The position numbers and the translations under genes were made by a program. A stretch of 50,568 nt of DNA from CACZQA01 sp050943615. GTDB lineage: Bacteria > Actinomycetota > Coriobacteriia > Coriobacteriales > QAMH01. A model generated the notes under the pieces. It did no database searches. It saw only the letters and a list, made by a program, of their open reading frames with translations, and was not told the origin of the DNA. Below are positions 50,373 through 50,568 of the stretch, one piece after another; the stretch's first letter is position 1; the number at the start of each line of letters is the position of its first letter. The DNA is taken from NCBI GenBank assembly GCA_050943615.1, contig JBMNPN010000006.1:1-50568 (forward strand). Reading direction: 5' to 3'.

Positions 50373-50568
50373 CTATCCCGTGTAGGCGTCGGACTTGTCG
50401 TGCGAGAAGTCTGCCGTCTCCAGGTAGGCGCGGTCGCTTTCGGACTCGGGGATGTCGATGCGCTCGATCTTGAAGATGACCGGACGCGTCCCGTCGTTGC
50501 AGCAGGCTATCATGATGCGCTCGTCGTTGGTCCAGCTCTTCATGATGGCACCGCCGGCCAATGCCGTG
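50373..50568 (-). CDS. C-terminal end of an unidentified protein (partial)
   Basis: The minus-strand frame is open from the window edge and ends at 50373 with MKSWTNDERIMIACCNDGTR, then PVIFKIERIDIPESESDRAY, then LETADFSHDKSDAYTG. The start is probably outside the window. Codon use is GC-rich and gene-like. I do not recognise the family. Confidence 0.5.
   Translation of the reverse strand, partial: TALAGGAIMKSWTNDERIMIACCNDGTRPVIFKIERIDIPESESDRAYLETADFSHDKSDAYTG

Noticed and set aside
50210..50386. 58-codon plus-strand frame after the PemK-like toxin
   Set aside because: No ribosome site, no family likeness, and another frame over the same bases looks just as open.

Overview
The window looks like the chromosome of an anaerobic, high-GC, gut-type actinobacterium, most likely of the class Coriobacteriia (Eggerthella/Collinsella/Olsenella relatives). 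This is inferred from GC-rich codon use, many small flavodoxin-type redox proteins with HxlR, LysR and TetR regulators, a LytTR + small membrane protein pair, Cna_B adhesin domains, and an oxygen-sensitive 2-hydroxyacyl-CoA-dehydratase-type lipid enzyme. No rRNA, tRNA, CRISPR array or transposase was found.

Layout. 1-5.2 kb: end of an unknown gene, an MFS exporter fused to CBS domains, a Phd/Doc toxin-antitoxin pair, a palindrome array, a membrane protein and a LytTR/membrane-protein pair. 5.3-9.8 kb: a His-rich CobW-type GTPase, an NADP secondary alcohol dehydrogenase, a MocR regulator and an HxlR gene broken by a stop codon. 9.9-12.9 kb: a histidine kinase/response regulator pair and a DedA protein that share a putative binding motif. 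13.2-22.7 kb: a defence island with a RelB gene beside a truncated Doc, then a type I restriction-modification system (hsdR, hsdM, hsdS) with extra hsdS halves, a tyrosine recombinase and four copies of one 14-bp site, which together form an hsdS shuffling system. 22.7-30 kb: TetR/EamA, flavin proteins, HxlR, a Cna_B adhesin behind a Fur-like box, and TetR. 30.4-35.7 kb: an HXXEE membrane protein, a second palindrome array, and a LysR-linked operon of a hydrolase, two cyclophilin-like proteins and a flavodoxin.

36.1-44.4 kb: a six-gene lipid operon with two PlsC-type acyltransferases, two GT8 glycosyltransferases and a two-gene version of the activase/dehydratase protein that resembles the anaerobic plasmalogen synthase. 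It probably makes a glycosylated, possibly vinyl-ether, lipid, and TetR genes flank it on both sides. 45-50.5 kb: a CruF-like membrane protein, an SnoaL-like protein, an SDR, a flavodoxin and LysR, fused gene remnants, a RelB/PemK-like toxin-antitoxin pair and the end of an unknown gene.

The least explained features are two intergenic arrays 28 kb apart (2819-3044 and 31101-31450). They share a 51/94-95 bp alternating spacing, lie between convergent genes, and have 12-bp cores of the form GTG-N6-CAC whose middle six bases differ but mostly stay palindromic.
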